Source: Rugosimonospora africana | GTDB lineage: Bacteria > Actinomycetota > Actinomycetes > Mycobacteriales > Micromonosporaceae | DNA: 64,000 nucleotides | Direction of reading: 5' to 3' | Assembly (NCBI RefSeq): GCF_016862975.1 | Contig: NZ_BONZ01000013.1 | Span: forward strand, 434,001-498,000 | Part shown: one piece after another, positions 56,206 through 64,000 of the stretch | How the letters are laid out: every line of letters starts with the position of its first letter | Position numbering within the stretch: position 1 is the first letter of the stretch | The notes under the pieces: generated by a model | Seen by the model: the letters and a program-made list of their open reading frames with translations, nothing else | Database searches by the model: none | Told to the model about the DNA's origin: nothing | Program-made: the position numbers and the translations under genes

Positions 56206-57218
56206 TGGCCGCCCTCTCCGATCACCTTCTGTTGCTGGCGATCCTGGCGTACGCCCTGGCGATGCTGACGTACGCGGCCGAGTACGCGTTCGGCAACCGC
56301 AGCGTCGTGGCCCGGGTCGCGGTGCGCGAGCACCGGCGTGAGCTGGTCGGCGCCGGGGCACCGGTCGTCGACACGCTCGACGAGCCGGGGCCGGTCGACC
56401 TGCTGGACGAGCCGCAGCCCACCGAGCCTCAGCCCACTGGGCCGGGCGCCGACCCCCGGATCGCGGTCTGGGCGGGCCGGGCGGCGGCCACGCTGACCCT
56501 GGTGGGCTGGCTGGCGCACCTCGGATGCGTGGTGACCCGCGGCTTCGCCGCCCACCGGGTGCCGTGGGGCAACATGTACGAGTTCGTGCTCGCGGTCACC
56601 CTGGTCGGCGCGACGGCCTGGTTCGTGCTGCTGCTGCGCCGGCCGAGCATCCGGCCGCTGGGGCTGTTCGTCACGCTGGCCCTGGTGATCCTGCTCGGCA
56701 TCGACGGGGTGAAGCTCTACACCCCGGTGGCTCCGCTGGTACCGGCGCTGAACTCGTACTGGCTGAAGATCCACGTCACGGCGGCGGTCACCGCGTCCGG
56801 CATCCTCATGGTGGGCTTCGTCGCGGCGGCGCTGACCCTGATCCGCACCGGTCACGAGGCCGGCAAGACCCGGTTCCCGTACTCGCTCGGCGCCCGCCTG
56901 CCCGCCGCCGACGGGCTGGAGCGGCTGGCGTTCCGGCTGCACGCGTTCGCGTTCCCGATCTGGACCTTCGCCATCATCTGCGGCGCGATCTGGGCGGAGG
57001 CGGCCTGGGGCCGGTACTGGGGCTGGGACCCGAAGGAGACCTGGGCGTTCATCGCGTGGGTGATCTACGCGGGGTACCTGCACGCCCGGGCCACGCCCAG
57101 CGTGAAGCGCACGATCGCGACCTGGATCGCGGTGGTCGGCTGGGGCGCCATGATGGTGAATCTTTTCGTGGTCAACCTGGTCGTTTCCGGCCTGCACTCG
57201 TACGCCGGGGTCAACTGA
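56205..57218 (+). CDS. ccsB: cytochrome c biogenesis protein CcsB (ResC)
   Basis: 337 residues; ATG preceded by GAGAGGA. About eight helices with the heme-handling Trp-rich motif WGRYWGWDPKETWAFIAW near residue 270 and conserved His residues in LKIHVTAAV and GLHSYAG. A ~60-residue acidic/Pro-rich loop (residues 50-85) after the first helix is longer than usual. Partner of ResB in covalent heme attachment to c-type cytochromes. Confidence 0.94.
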   Translation: MAALSDHLLLLAILAYALAMLTYAAEYAFGNRSVVARVAVREHRRELVGAGAPVVDTLDEPGPVDLLDEPQPTEPQPTGPGADPRIAVWAGRAAATLTLVGWLAHLGCVVTRGFAAHRVPWGNMYEFVLAVTLVGATAWFVLLLRRPSIRPLGLFVTLALVILLGIDGVKLYTPVAPLVPALNSYWLKIHVTAAVTASGILMVGFVAAALTLIRTGHEAGKTRFPYSLGARLPAADGLERLAFRLHAFAFPIWTFAIICGAIWAEAAWGRYWGWDPKETWAFIAWVIYAGYLHARATPSVKRTIATWIAVVGWGAMMVNLFVVNLVVSGLHSYAGVN

Positions 57219-57323
57219 GCCGAGGGGCGCCCGCCTCCTCCGCGACCCGGCTCCGGCCGCGCTGTGCGCGCAAGTGGCGGGGGTCATGTGGGAGCGCGCG
57301 GCGACGCTTGTCAGACTGGCGGC

Positions 57324-58784
57324 ATGGCGCCGCGCGGATTCCCGTACCCCGATCTCAAGGACTTCCTCTCCGCGCTGGAACGGGCGGGTGAGCTGCACCG
57401 GGTACGGGTACCGGTCGATCCGACCCTGGAGATCAGCGAGATCGTCACCCGTACCGTGCGCGCCGGCGGCCCGGCCCTGCTGTTCGAGAACCCGACCCGG
57501 GGCCGGATGCCGGTGGCCGTCAACCTGTTCGGTACGCACCGCCGGATGGCCATGGCGCTGGGCGTCGAGGATGTCAACGAGATCGGCGCCCGGATCGGTG
57601 AGCTGGTCCGGCCGGAGCTGCCGGTCGGCTGGTCCGGGATCCGCGAGGGCCTGGGCAAGCTCATGCAGCTCAAGTCGGTACCGCCGAAGCACGTCAAGTC
57701 CGCGCCCTGCCAGGAGGTCGTCTACAAGGGCGACGACGTCGACCTGAACCGGCTGCCCGGCCTGCAGACCTGGCCCGACGACGGCGGCACCTTCCACAAC
57801 TTCGGCCTGACCCACACCCGCCACCCGCAGACTGGTAAGCGCAACCTCGGCCTGTACCGGCTCCAGCAGCACGACGAGCGGACGCTGGGCATGCACTGGC
57901 AGATCCACAAGGACTCGACCGCGCACCACGCCGTCGCGGAGCGGCTGGGCGAGCGACTGCCGGTGGCGATCGCGATCGGCTGCGACCCGGTCGTGTCGTA
58001 CGCGGCGACCGCCCCGCTGCCGGCCGACATCGACGAGTACCTGTTCGCCGGCTTCCTGCGCGGCGAGCGGGTCGAGATGGTGGACTGCCTGACGGTACCG
58101 CTGCAGGTACCGGCGCACGCGCAGATCGTGCTGGAGGGATACGTGGAGCCGGGCGAGCGCCGGCCCGAGGGGCCGTTCGGCGACCACACCGGCTTCTACA
58201 CGCCGGTCGAGCCGTTCCCGGTGCTGCACGTCGAGTGCATGACGACCCAGCGGGACCCGGTGTACCACTCGATCGTCACGTCGAAGCCTCCGCAGGAGGA
58301 CGGCGGCATCGGGTACGCCACCGAGCGGATCTTCCTACCGCTGATCAAGATGCTGGTCCCGGACATCGTCGACTACGCCATGCCCGAGCCCGGTGTCTTC
58401 CACAACTGCCTGATCGTGTCGATCGACAAGCGGTACCCGAAGCACGCGCAGAAGGTGATGAACGCGATCTGGGGCGCCCACCTGCTGTCGCTGACCAAGC
58501 TCATCGTGGTGGTCGACGACGACTGCGATCCGCACGACTACCACGAGGTCGCGTTCCGGGCCTTCGGCAACGTGGACTACGCCCATGACCTGCTGCTCAC
58601 CGAGGGGCCGGTGGATCACCTGGACCACTCCTCGTACCAGCAGTTCTGGGGCGGCAAGGCGGGCGTCGACGCGACCCGCAAGTTGCCGACCGAGGGCTAC
58701 TCGCGTGGCTGGCCGCCGGCAGCGGTGATGTCGCCCGAGGTGGTGTCGCTGGTGGACCGGCGATGGCAGGAGTACGGCCTGTGA
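57324..58784 (+). CDS. mqnL: UbiD-family menaquinone biosynthesis decarboxylase
   Basis: 486 residues. Prenylated-FMN decarboxylase landmarks: PALLFENPTRGRMPVAVNLF near 55-75, WPDDGGTFHNFGLTHTRHPQ, NLGLYRLQQHDERTLGMHWQ, CDPVVSYAATAPLP, and EGPFGDHTGFYTP with the catalytic Glu. It should remove the carboxyl of the prenylated naphthoate in the futalosine-type pathway, using cofactor made by the UbiX protein encoded at 59804. Start at the ATG 57324 matches the family (RGFPYPDLKDFL). 105 bases separate it from ccsB. Confidence 0.9.
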   Translation: MAPRGFPYPDLKDFLSALERAGELHRVRVPVDPTLEISEIVTRTVRAGGPALLFENPTRGRMPVAVNLFGTHRRMAMALGVEDVNEIGARIGELVRPELPVGWSGIREGLGKLMQLKSVPPKHVKSAPCQEVVYKGDDVDLNRLPGLQTWPDDGGTFHNFGLTHTRHPQTGKRNLGLYRLQQHDERTLGMHWQIHKDSTAHHAVAERLGERLPVAIAIGCDPVVSYAATAPLPADIDEYLFAGFLRGERVEMVDCLTVPLQVPAHAQIVLEGYVEPGERRPEGPFGDHTGFYTPVEPFPVLHVECMTTQRDPVYHSIVTSKPPQEDGGIGYATERIFLPLIKMLVPDIVDYAMPEPGVFHNCLIVSIDKRYPKHAQKVMNAIWGAHLLSLTKLIVVVDDDCDPHDYHEVAFRAFGNVDYAHDLLLTEGPVDHLDHSSYQQFWGGKAGVDATRKLPTEGYSRGWPPAAVMSPEVVSLVDRRWQEYGL

Positions 58785-58804
58785 GCGGGGAAGGCAGCGG
58801 CATG

Positions 58805-58902
58805 AGCGAGGATGTGGCATGACCGAGCGTATGCGAGGGAATCGGAGTTGCAGCGTGCGTGTGCCTCATGCCAGACCGCAGCGCAGCGAGGATCTGGCAT
58901 GA
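58805..58902 (+). repeat. 18-bp direct repeats before mqnP
   Basis: AGCGAGGATGTGGCATGA (58805-58822) recurs at 58885-58902 with one base changed; the second copy supplies the ATG of mqnP. The first copy offers an ATG in another frame. Likely a local duplication of the translation start region. Confidence 0.7.
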
Positions 58903-59807
58903 GTGCTGTAGCGGCCGGGCCGCGGCCGAATCCGGTACGGGCGTTCCTGCGCCTGGTCATGATCGAGCACTCGATCTTCGCGCTGCCCTTCGCATACCTG
59001 GCCGCGCTGACCGCGATGGTGACCGCGCCCGGTGGTCCCAACGTGCAGTGGGGCACCCTCGGGCTGATCACGGTGGCGATGGTGGCCGGGCGCACAGTCG
59101 CCATGGCCGCCAACCGGATCATCGACCGGAAGATCGACGCGCAGAATCCGCGTACCGCCCACCGTGAGCTGATCACCGGCGCGGTGTCGTCCCGTACCGC
59201 CTGGCTCGGCCTCATCCTGTCGCTGGCCGTCTTCCTGGTCAGCGCGGCGGCGCTGAACTGGCTGAGCCTGGCGCTCGCCCCGCTGGCCGTGTTCGTGCTG
59301 GTCATCTACTCGTACGCCAAGCGGTTCACCAACTACCCCCAGGCGTTCCTGGGACTGGCTCAGGCGGTGGCGCCGCTGGGTGCCTGGATCGGGGTGACCG
59401 GGCGCTGGTCGTGGCCGGCATTCGTCCTCGGTCTGGCCGTGGGCAGCTGGATCGGCGGCTTCGACTGCATCTACGCCTGCCAGGACTACGAGGCCGACAA
59501 GCGGATCGGCATCGGGTCGGTGCCGGTGCGCTGGGGGATCGCCGGCGCGCTGCGGATCTCCTCGGCGGTACACGTCGTGACGGTGCTGCTGCTCGTCTGG
59601 TTCGGCGCGCTGACCGGCTACGGCTGGCTCTGGTGGCTGGGGCTGCTGCTGATCGCGGTGGTGTTCGTCTACGAGCACTCGATCGTGAAGGCCGACGACC
59701 TGTCCCGGGTCAACCGGGCCTTCTTCACCGCCAACGGAGTGATCGGGATCGCGCTGTTCGCGTTCGCCCTGGCGGATCTGGTGATCCGGCAGGGGCTGCG
59801 ACCGTGA
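58899..59807 (+). CDS. mqnP: UbiA-family prenyltransferase for menaquinone
   Basis: 302 residues with eight or nine helices. NRIIDRKIDAQNPRTAHREL contains the first Asp-rich, Mg-diphosphate motif, and CQDYEADKRIGIGSVPVRWG the second. SYAKRFTNYPQAFLGLAQA is typical of the bacterial 4-hydroxybenzoate/naphthoate group. It should attach the polyprenyl chain to the naphthoate ring in the membrane. Placed between the decarboxylase and the UbiX cofactor enzyme, the order known for the futalosine pathway in Streptomyces. Confidence 0.9.
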   Translation: MSAVAAGPRPNPVRAFLRLVMIEHSIFALPFAYLAALTAMVTAPGGPNVQWGTLGLITVAMVAGRTVAMAANRIIDRKIDAQNPRTAHRELITGAVSSRTAWLGLILSLAVFLVSAAALNWLSLALAPLAVFVLVIYSYAKRFTNYPQAFLGLAQAVAPLGAWIGVTGRWSWPAFVLGLAVGSWIGGFDCIYACQDYEADKRIGIGSVPVRWGIAGALRISSAVHVVTVLLLVWFGALTGYGWLWWLGLLLIAVVFVYEHSIVKADDLSRVNRAFFTANGVIGIALFAFALADLVIRQGLRP

Positions 59808-60619
59808 GCGCCGGCAACGCCGGGTCTGAGTCGGTGACGCCGGCCGAGGGCGCCGGTTCCGAGCCCGTGGCACCCGCCGCAGGCGGTGGGTCCGAGTCCG
59901 TGGCGCCCGCCGCGGACGGTGGGTCCGAGCCGGCCGCCGTCCGGGAGGACGGCCCTGTGCCCGTGGCGAACGCTCAGCGGGCGCCGCGCGTCCCGTGGGT
60001 GGTCGGCGTGTCCGGGGCGTCCGGAACGCCGTACGCGGCCTCGGTGATCACCGGTCTGCTCGACGCCGGGCTGCCGGTGGACCTCATCGTGTCCCGGGCG
60101 GCCCGGCTGACGTTGCTCGACGAGACCGGTGCCGGATTCCGGGACGCCCACTGGAAGGACGACCTGGCGGCCTGGCTCGACCGCGATCTCGCGACCGACG
60201 ACCTGGCGTACTGGCCGGCCGGTGACCTGGCCGCCGGTCCGAGCAGTGGCTCGTACCCGACCCGGGGCATGGTTGTCGTGCCGGCCAGTACGGCAGCGTG
60301 CGCCGGCATCGCCGTCGGGCTGTCCAAGGACCTGCTCCAGCGTGCAGCCGAGGTGAACCTCAAGGAGCGCCGGCCGATGGTGGTGGTGCCCCGCGAGACT
60401 CCGGTCTCCCGCAGCCACCTGGAACACCTGATAGTGCTGCTCGACGCGGGTGCCGTGGTGCTCCCGGCCAGTCCGGGCTTTTACGCCTCGGGAGCGCGGG
60501 CGACAGGGCGTCAGCTAGTCGACTTCGTCGCCGGCAAGGTGCTGGACGCCCTGGGCGTACCGCATTCGTTGTTCGCTCGCTGGCGCGGAGAGCTTGGCTC
60601 GGGCCGCGCCAGCGCCTAA
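59804..60619 (+). CDS. mqnM: UbiX-family flavin prenyltransferase with repeat-rich N-terminal extension
   Basis: 271 residues; GTG overlaps the mqnP stop. The first ~62 residues are not part of the family fold; they contain 11-residue units GSESVTPAEGA, GSEPVAPAAGG, GSESVAPAADG and a partial fourth, from 33-base DNA repeats (59822-59941). The UbiX core starts at VVGVSGASGTPYAA and includes IVSRAARLTL, VVPASTAACAGIAVGLSKD and LNLKERRP-like VNLKERRPMVVVPRETP. It prenylates FMN for the UbiD enzyme. Alternative internal starts would remove the repeats but lack better ribosome sites. Confidence 0.9.
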   Translation: MSAGNAGSESVTPAEGAGSEPVAPAAGGGSESVAPAADGGSEPAAVREDGPVPVANAQRAPRVPWVVGVSGASGTPYAASVITGLLDAGLPVDLIVSRAARLTLLDETGAGFRDAHWKDDLAAWLDRDLATDDLAYWPAGDLAAGPSSGSYPTRGMVVVPASTAACAGIAVGLSKDLLQRAAEVNLKERRPMVVVPRETPVSRSHLEHLIVLLDAGAVVLPASPGFYASGARATGRQLVDFVAGKVLDALGVPHSLFARWRGELGSGRASA

Positions 60620-60637
60620 CTGGCCCCTAGTCCGCCG

Positions 60638-60880
60638 TTAATAAGCGGCTCTGTTCCCATTGGGGTACTGTTGGGGCTGCTGTGCGTTATCTTCCGGTTC
60701 AGCGAGACCCTCGCCCTCAAGGAGGGCGCGTACCTCGGATTCCCGAAACCGGCGGTGCCCGCCGGGCGTACGGATACTGCCTATCCGTCCCGCCGCGGCC
60801 CACCGAGTGACGGTCTTCGGGTCCACCCGGAAAAGCGCTGCCACTTCTCCCGGCGTCAACAGGCGATCTCCCGTGTCCAC
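60638..60880 (-). CDS. bldC: BldC-family developmental regulator (MerR-like)
   Basis: 80 residues; GTG with AGGAGGGGG upstream. LLTPGEVAALFRVDPKTVTR and IRTPGGHRRFRESEVRALLE match the small winged-helix protein BldC of Streptomyces almost throughout. BldC binds direct repeats head-to-tail and controls the onset of differentiation. The 12-residue Gln/Pro/Asn tail is extra. Convergent with mqnM. A long non-coding region precedes it. Confidence 0.93.
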   Translation of the reverse strand: MDTGDRLLTPGEVAALFRVDPKTVTRWAAAGRIGSIRTPGGHRRFRESEVRALLEGEGLAEPEDNAQQPQQYPNGNRAAY

Positions 60881-61342
60881 GACCCCCTCCTCGCGTTCAG
60901 CGAAGCTCTGACCTGGCGCGATTTCGGTGCCCGACCAAGGTCTCCGATGGACGTACGCCCATTAAACACCGATGCGCGTGGCCCATCCCGGTAACAAGGA
61001 ATACGCCCATCTTGTACAGATAGTCGGTATGATTGCGAGCACTTCTCACACTTGCGGCCGATTCGATCATTCGAGAAGTGCCGAGGTGCGCTGATGAGTA
61101 TCGATGCGGCGAAGTGATTTCGGGTACCGGTGGCAGCCATCACGTCGAGGTGCGCCGGGGTCAGCTGTCCATTATGGACGGTGTGTACGACCCGGCCGGG
61201 CGACACGGGTCAGCAGCAACCGGCCCGGGTCGTCGGTGCGTCGCGGCGTGCCGCGAGGGTGGAGAAATGTAGTTCCTTGACCATGTGGCAGGCCCCCCGG
61301 TCCGCGACGTCGGCTTATCGAGGATTCTGCCAAAATCAATAT
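60881..61342. other. long intergenic region upstream of bldC
   Basis: 462 bases without a convincing gene, partly AT-richer (60960-61110). It contains the inverted repeat GCACTTCTC (61039-61047) and GAGAAGTGC (61073-61081). This probably carries the bldC promoter and regulatory sites; no promoter can be placed with confidence. Confidence 0.5.
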
Positions 61343-61969
61343 CTACGCGGGTAACTGCGAGGCCAAACCCGGATAATGCGTGACGTATCCGTTGGCGTCG
61401 ACGGACAGGTCCGCGGTGAAGTCGCCGCTGGCGAACCGGACGGTACCCGGATTCACCAGCGTGTACGTCTGCCGGGTCGGCATGACGACCAGCTCCGGCA
61501 CCAGCACCCAGGCGGCGGTGATGGTGTGCGCCGTGCCGGGAGGCGCGGAGAGCAGACCGAGCCGCCGGATCGGCAGCGTGTTGACCAGCGGGCAGTACGC
61601 CAGGTCCACGTCCAGCGCGCCGGCCAGCCGGTCGGGATCCTCGGTGCCGGGCAACCCGGAGCGGGGATGCCCGGCGGCCACCAGGGCGGCGTCGAGGTTG
61701 CCCTGCTCGCCGGACGTGACGTGCCACCGACCGTCGGGCCGCTCCAGCTTCACGCTGCGCAGCCAGCCGGCGCCCTCGACCGACACCGTCAGCCGGTGAC
61801 AGGACCAGCTGGCGTCGGCGAGCAGCTCATAGGTGCAGGTGTAGGGAACCGGGGTGGCAGCGACCATGGTCCCCCGCGCGTACAGGCCGGACCGGTCCTC
61901 GAACAGCACGTGCTCCATGCCGCTGGTGTCGAGTCGTTGCCACATCAGCGATCGGGGGGAGACAGCCAT
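61343..61969 (-). CDS. putative glycolipid-binding domain protein
   Basis: 208 residues, all one beta-rich domain. WQRLDTSGMEHVLFEDRSGL begins it, YCPLVNTLPIRRLGL is the family hallmark in the middle, and VRFASGDFTADLSVDANGYV with YPGL ends it. The family is named for binding glycolipids; enzymatic activity is unknown. No signal peptide. It stands alone, between bldC and the helicase. Confidence 0.8.
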   Translation of the reverse strand: MAVSPRSLMWQRLDTSGMEHVLFEDRSGLYARGTMVAATPVPYTCTYELLADASWSCHRLTVSVEGAGWLRSVKLERPDGRWHVTSGEQGNLDAALVAAGHPRSGLPGTEDPDRLAGALDVDLAYCPLVNTLPIRRLGLLSAPPGTAHTITAAWVLVPELVVMPTRQTYTLVNPGTVRFASGDFTADLSVDANGYVTHYPGLASQLPA

Positions 61970-62047
61970 GTCCCGACCTTAGTGGCCTTCGATGGGCTCT
62001 GGGCGCGACGCGCGGCGCGGCTTCGCCCGTGCCGGGCCCGGGTCGGG

Positions 62048-63685
62048 TCAGGCCGGGCGCCGGTCGGGACGCCAGCGCGAGCGGCCGTCGCCGTGCCGGC
62101 GGTCGTCAGTGTGCCGGCGGTCGTCCGTGTGACGCCGGTCGTCGCCGTGCCGGCGGTCGCCCCCGCGCCGGTCGTCTTCGCGCCGGTCGTCGTACCGCCG
62201 GTTGTCGCGGTACCCGCCGCGGTCGCTACGACGCCCGCCCGGGTGCCCGCCTCCGGTACGGTGGCCGTCCCGCCGCGGCGGCCGCGGCTCGTCCGGCGGC
62301 ACCGGTACGCCGCTCGGCTCCTGGGCACCGGTCAGCTCCACCAGCTCGGGTGTCTCCGGTCGTACCGGAGTCCTGGTCGCGCTGACCCCGGCCTTCTCCA
62401 TCAGCGCGAAGGTGCCGGCCCGCTGGCGGGGCAGCACCAGGGTGACCACGGTGCCCGCCTCACCGGCCCGCGCGGTGCGCCCGGCCCGGTGCAGGTAGTC
62501 CTTCGGGTCCTTCGGCGGGTCGACGTGTACCACCAGGGAGACGCCGTCCACGTGAATGCCCCGAGCCGCCACGTCGGTGGCGACGAGCACCTTCGTGCGC
62601 CCCTCCCGGAACTCGGCGAGCGTGCGGGTCCGTACCGCCTGGGTCTTGCCGCCGTGCAGCGCACCGGCCCGGACGCCGACCTGCGCCAGCTGGCCGGCCA
62701 GCCGGTCGACGGCGAGTTGGGTCCGGACGAACATGATGGTCCGCCCCTGCCGCGCGGCGATTCGCGAAACGATCTTCAGCTTCTCGGTCGGCGGGATCAG
62801 CAGCAGGTGGTGCTCCATCGTGGACACCGCCGCCTTCGGCGGATCCACTTCGTGGGTCACCGGATCGGTCATGAACTTGCTGACCAGCGTGTCGACGTCG
62901 CCGTCGAGGGTGGCGGAGAACAGCAGCCGCTGCGCGTCGGCCGGGGTCTGCTCCAGCAGGGCCGTGACGTCCGGCAGGAAGCCCATGTCGGCCATCTGGT
63001 CGGCCTCGTCGAGCACGCTGATCTCGATCTCCGAGAGCGAGCACTCCCGGCGCTCGATGAGATCGGCCAGCCGACCCGGCGTGGCCACCAGTACGTCCAC
63101 CCCGCGGCGCAGGTCGCGGATCTGCTTGTCGTACGAGGTGCCGCCGAACGCGGTGCGGTTGAACACGCCCAGCGACCGGGCCAACGGCGACAGCGCGTCG
63201 TTGACCTGCATGGCCAGTTCCCGGGTCGGTACCAGGATCAGCGCACGCGGCCGGCCGGGGGCGGCCTTCCCGCTCGCGGCGACCCGGGCCACGACGGGCA
63301 GTCCGAACGCGAGGGTCTTGCCGGACCCGGTCTGGCCGCGTCCGAGCACGTCGCGCCCGGCCAGTGCGTCCGGGATGGTCGCCACCTGGATGGGGAACGG
63401 TGCGGTGATGCCATCCCTGGTCAGCGTGCGGACCAGGGCCTCGGGCAGCCCCAGGGCGGCGAATCCGGCGCTCGCCGGGGCGGAGTCCGCCCGGCCGGGT
63501 GCCGGCTGGGCGTCGCCCGACTGGGCGTGGCTTGGCTGGGCGTGGCTCGGCTGGGCGTCGCTCGGTTGCTCGGAGGCGTGGTCCGGAGCGTCGCTCCGTC
63601 CGTTCGAAGCGTCGTTCAGCTGATCGAACACGGACGGGAAGGAACTCGGGTCGGTGAACGGTGGGCGGGCTGCGGGCAGCGTCAT
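62048..63685 (-). CDS. DEAD-box RNA helicase with repetitive N and C termini
   Basis: 545 residues from the ATG at 63685; an ATG at 63796 would add 37 residues. Core motifs: GITAPFPIQVATIP (Q motif), GRGQTGSGKTLAFGLP, PTRELAMQ, VATPGRL, VLDEADQMAD, FSATL, IMFVRTQ, VLVATDVAARG and HRAGRTARAG. The N terminus carries QPSHA-type 5-residue repeats (15-base units 63504-63563). The tail is a basic Arg/Asp array of DRRHTD units (18-base repeats 62090-62161). It should remodel RNA duplexes in ribosome assembly or decay, with the basic tail binding RNA. Confidence 0.92.
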   Translation of the reverse strand: MTLPAARPPFTDPSSFPSVFDQLNDASNGRSDAPDHASEQPSDAQPSHAQPSHAQSGDAQPAPGRADSAPASAGFAALGLPEALVRTLTRDGITAPFPIQVATIPDALAGRDVLGRGQTGSGKTLAFGLPVVARVAASGKAAPGRPRALILVPTRELAMQVNDALSPLARSLGVFNRTAFGGTSYDKQIRDLRRGVDVLVATPGRLADLIERRECSLSEIEISVLDEADQMADMGFLPDVTALLEQTPADAQRLLFSATLDGDVDTLVSKFMTDPVTHEVDPPKAAVSTMEHHLLLIPPTEKLKIVSRIAARQGRTIMFVRTQLAVDRLAGQLAQVGVRAGALHGGKTQAVRTRTLAEFREGRTKVLVATDVAARGIHVDGVSLVVHVDPPKDPKDYLHRAGRTARAGEAGTVVTLVLPRQRAGTFALMEKAGVSATRTPVRPETPELVELTGAQEPSGVPVPPDEPRPPRRDGHRTGGGHPGGRRSDRGGYRDNRRYDDRREDDRRGGDRRHGDDRRHTDDRRHTDDRRHGDGRSRWRPDRRPA

Positions 63686-63829
63686 GTGGGTGTGGAAACC
63701 TTCCGGAATGCTGGCGTACCTCCGCGCGGCCGTGACACAGCCGCCGCCATGTGGTCCCGGAAGAACGCCCGAACGCGCCCCTCCTGGGCGCGCCATCTCG
63801 ACAAGTGTACGAGCAGCGCGCAGCTACTT

Positions 63830-63867
63830 CCCGGGGCGGGTGTCGAGCGTCACCGACCCGCCCCGGG
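63830..63867 (-). terminator. 12-bp hairpin after the right-edge gene
   Basis: CCCGGGGCGGGT (63830-63841) pairs perfectly with 63856-63867 around a 14-base loop, 21 bases beyond the stop of the minus-strand gene at 63889. Confidence 0.75.
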
Positions 63868-63888
63868 TCCGGTACCACCTGCCGGGGG

Positions 63889-64000
63889 TCAGCCGCCCAG
63901 CGTAACGACCGCGCCGACCACCCCGAGGAGGATGAGTGCCACCACCAGGACGCCCATGCCGATCATGAACTTGGAGTGTCCGCCGGAGGATTCTTCGTCC
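63889..64000 (-). CDS. small membrane protein, C-terminal end only
   Basis: The frame enters from the right edge and gives the last 36 residues: an acidic/Ser-Gly stretch (DEESSGGHSKF) followed by one hydrophobic helix (GVLVVALILLGVVGAVVTLG) ending at the C terminus. A strong hairpin follows the stop. The rest lies outside the window; family unknown. Confidence 0.65.
   Translation of the reverse strand, partial: DEESSGGHSKFMIGMGVLVVALILLGVVGAVVTLGG

Noticed and set aside
57264-57323. Earlier start for the UbiD gene
   Set aside because: The extra residues (RASGGGHVGARG) do not match the family, which begins at RGFPYPDLKDFL.

Overview
The window is very GC-rich actinobacterial DNA, most likely from a Micromonosporaceae-type filamentous actinomycete. 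Supporting signs are a BldC-family developmental regulator, ECF sigma, PP2C/STAS and hybrid-kinase signalling genes, a menaquinone UbiD/UbiA/UbiX trio, a ResA/CcdA/ResB/CcsB cytochrome c assembly operon linked to hemL, frequent GTG starts and 1-4 base gene overlaps. The tetramer GTAC is conspicuously common (11 copies by eye in the first kilobase). The exact genus is inference.

Region by region: 1-2875 holds the end of an MMPL transporter, a membrane-anchored protein and a PrsW-type protease. 3.0-7.4 kb holds a small Asp-rich repeat protein, an acyl-CoA pair (3-hydroxyacyl-CoA dehydrogenase plus enoyl-CoA hydratase), a branched-chain amino-acid-type binding lipoprotein whose two halves are in swapped order, and a hotdog thioesterase. 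7.4-11.6 kb holds an acetyltransferase, a STAS protein, a polytopic membrane protein, a SnoaL-tailed ECF sigma factor and a DUF899 protein. 11.6-16.5 kb is a decayed, lower-GC accretion zone beside a tRNA-Glu/Asp/Phe cluster. It contains a frameshifted phosphotransferase, an integrase relic, a 46-bp duplication of the 3' part of tRNA-Phe, two small membrane-protein cassettes, a strongly structured candidate leader RNA and a DUF2716 gene. 16.9-30.6 kb carries a polysaccharide deacetylase, carotenoid genes (crtB, crtI, idi) with a LitR/CarH-like regulator, a secreted GH25 muramidase, an RNA methyltransferase, otsA, a two-CBM GH18 chitinase and a TetR/aldo-keto reductase pair. 30.8-41.6 kb holds a DUF2267 fusion protein, MarR plus an MFS exporter, an ABC-2 exporter, a threonine dehydratase-like enzyme, oligopeptidase B and glcD/glcE. 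41.7-51.1 kb holds two paralogous secreted wall proteins sharing an upstream box and a signalling block: an ATPase-GAF-PP2C phosphatase, a giant HAMP-array hybrid kinase, a response regulator and a STAS protein. 51.2-60.9 kb is the heme, cytochrome c and menaquinone block ending in bldC. 61.3-64.0 kb holds a glycolipid-binding-domain protein, a DEAD-box helicase and the end of a small membrane protein.

Functionally, hemL (tetrapyrrole), resA-ccdA-resB-ccsB (heme ligation to c-type cytochromes) and mqnL-mqnP-mqnM (late menaquinone steps) together supply the respiratory chain. The carotenoid genes are probably light- and B12-regulated. The wall genes (deacetylase, GH25, chitinase, lytic transglycosylase) form a secreted hydrolase set, and two of the wall-protein leaders share a tandem GTNAC box resembling MtrA sites. 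The most unusual items are the circularly permuted binding protein, the tRNA-Phe island with its two-state hairpin RNA, a 50-bp dispersed intergenic repeat, and recurrent in-frame short tandem repeats inside otherwise conserved enzymes.
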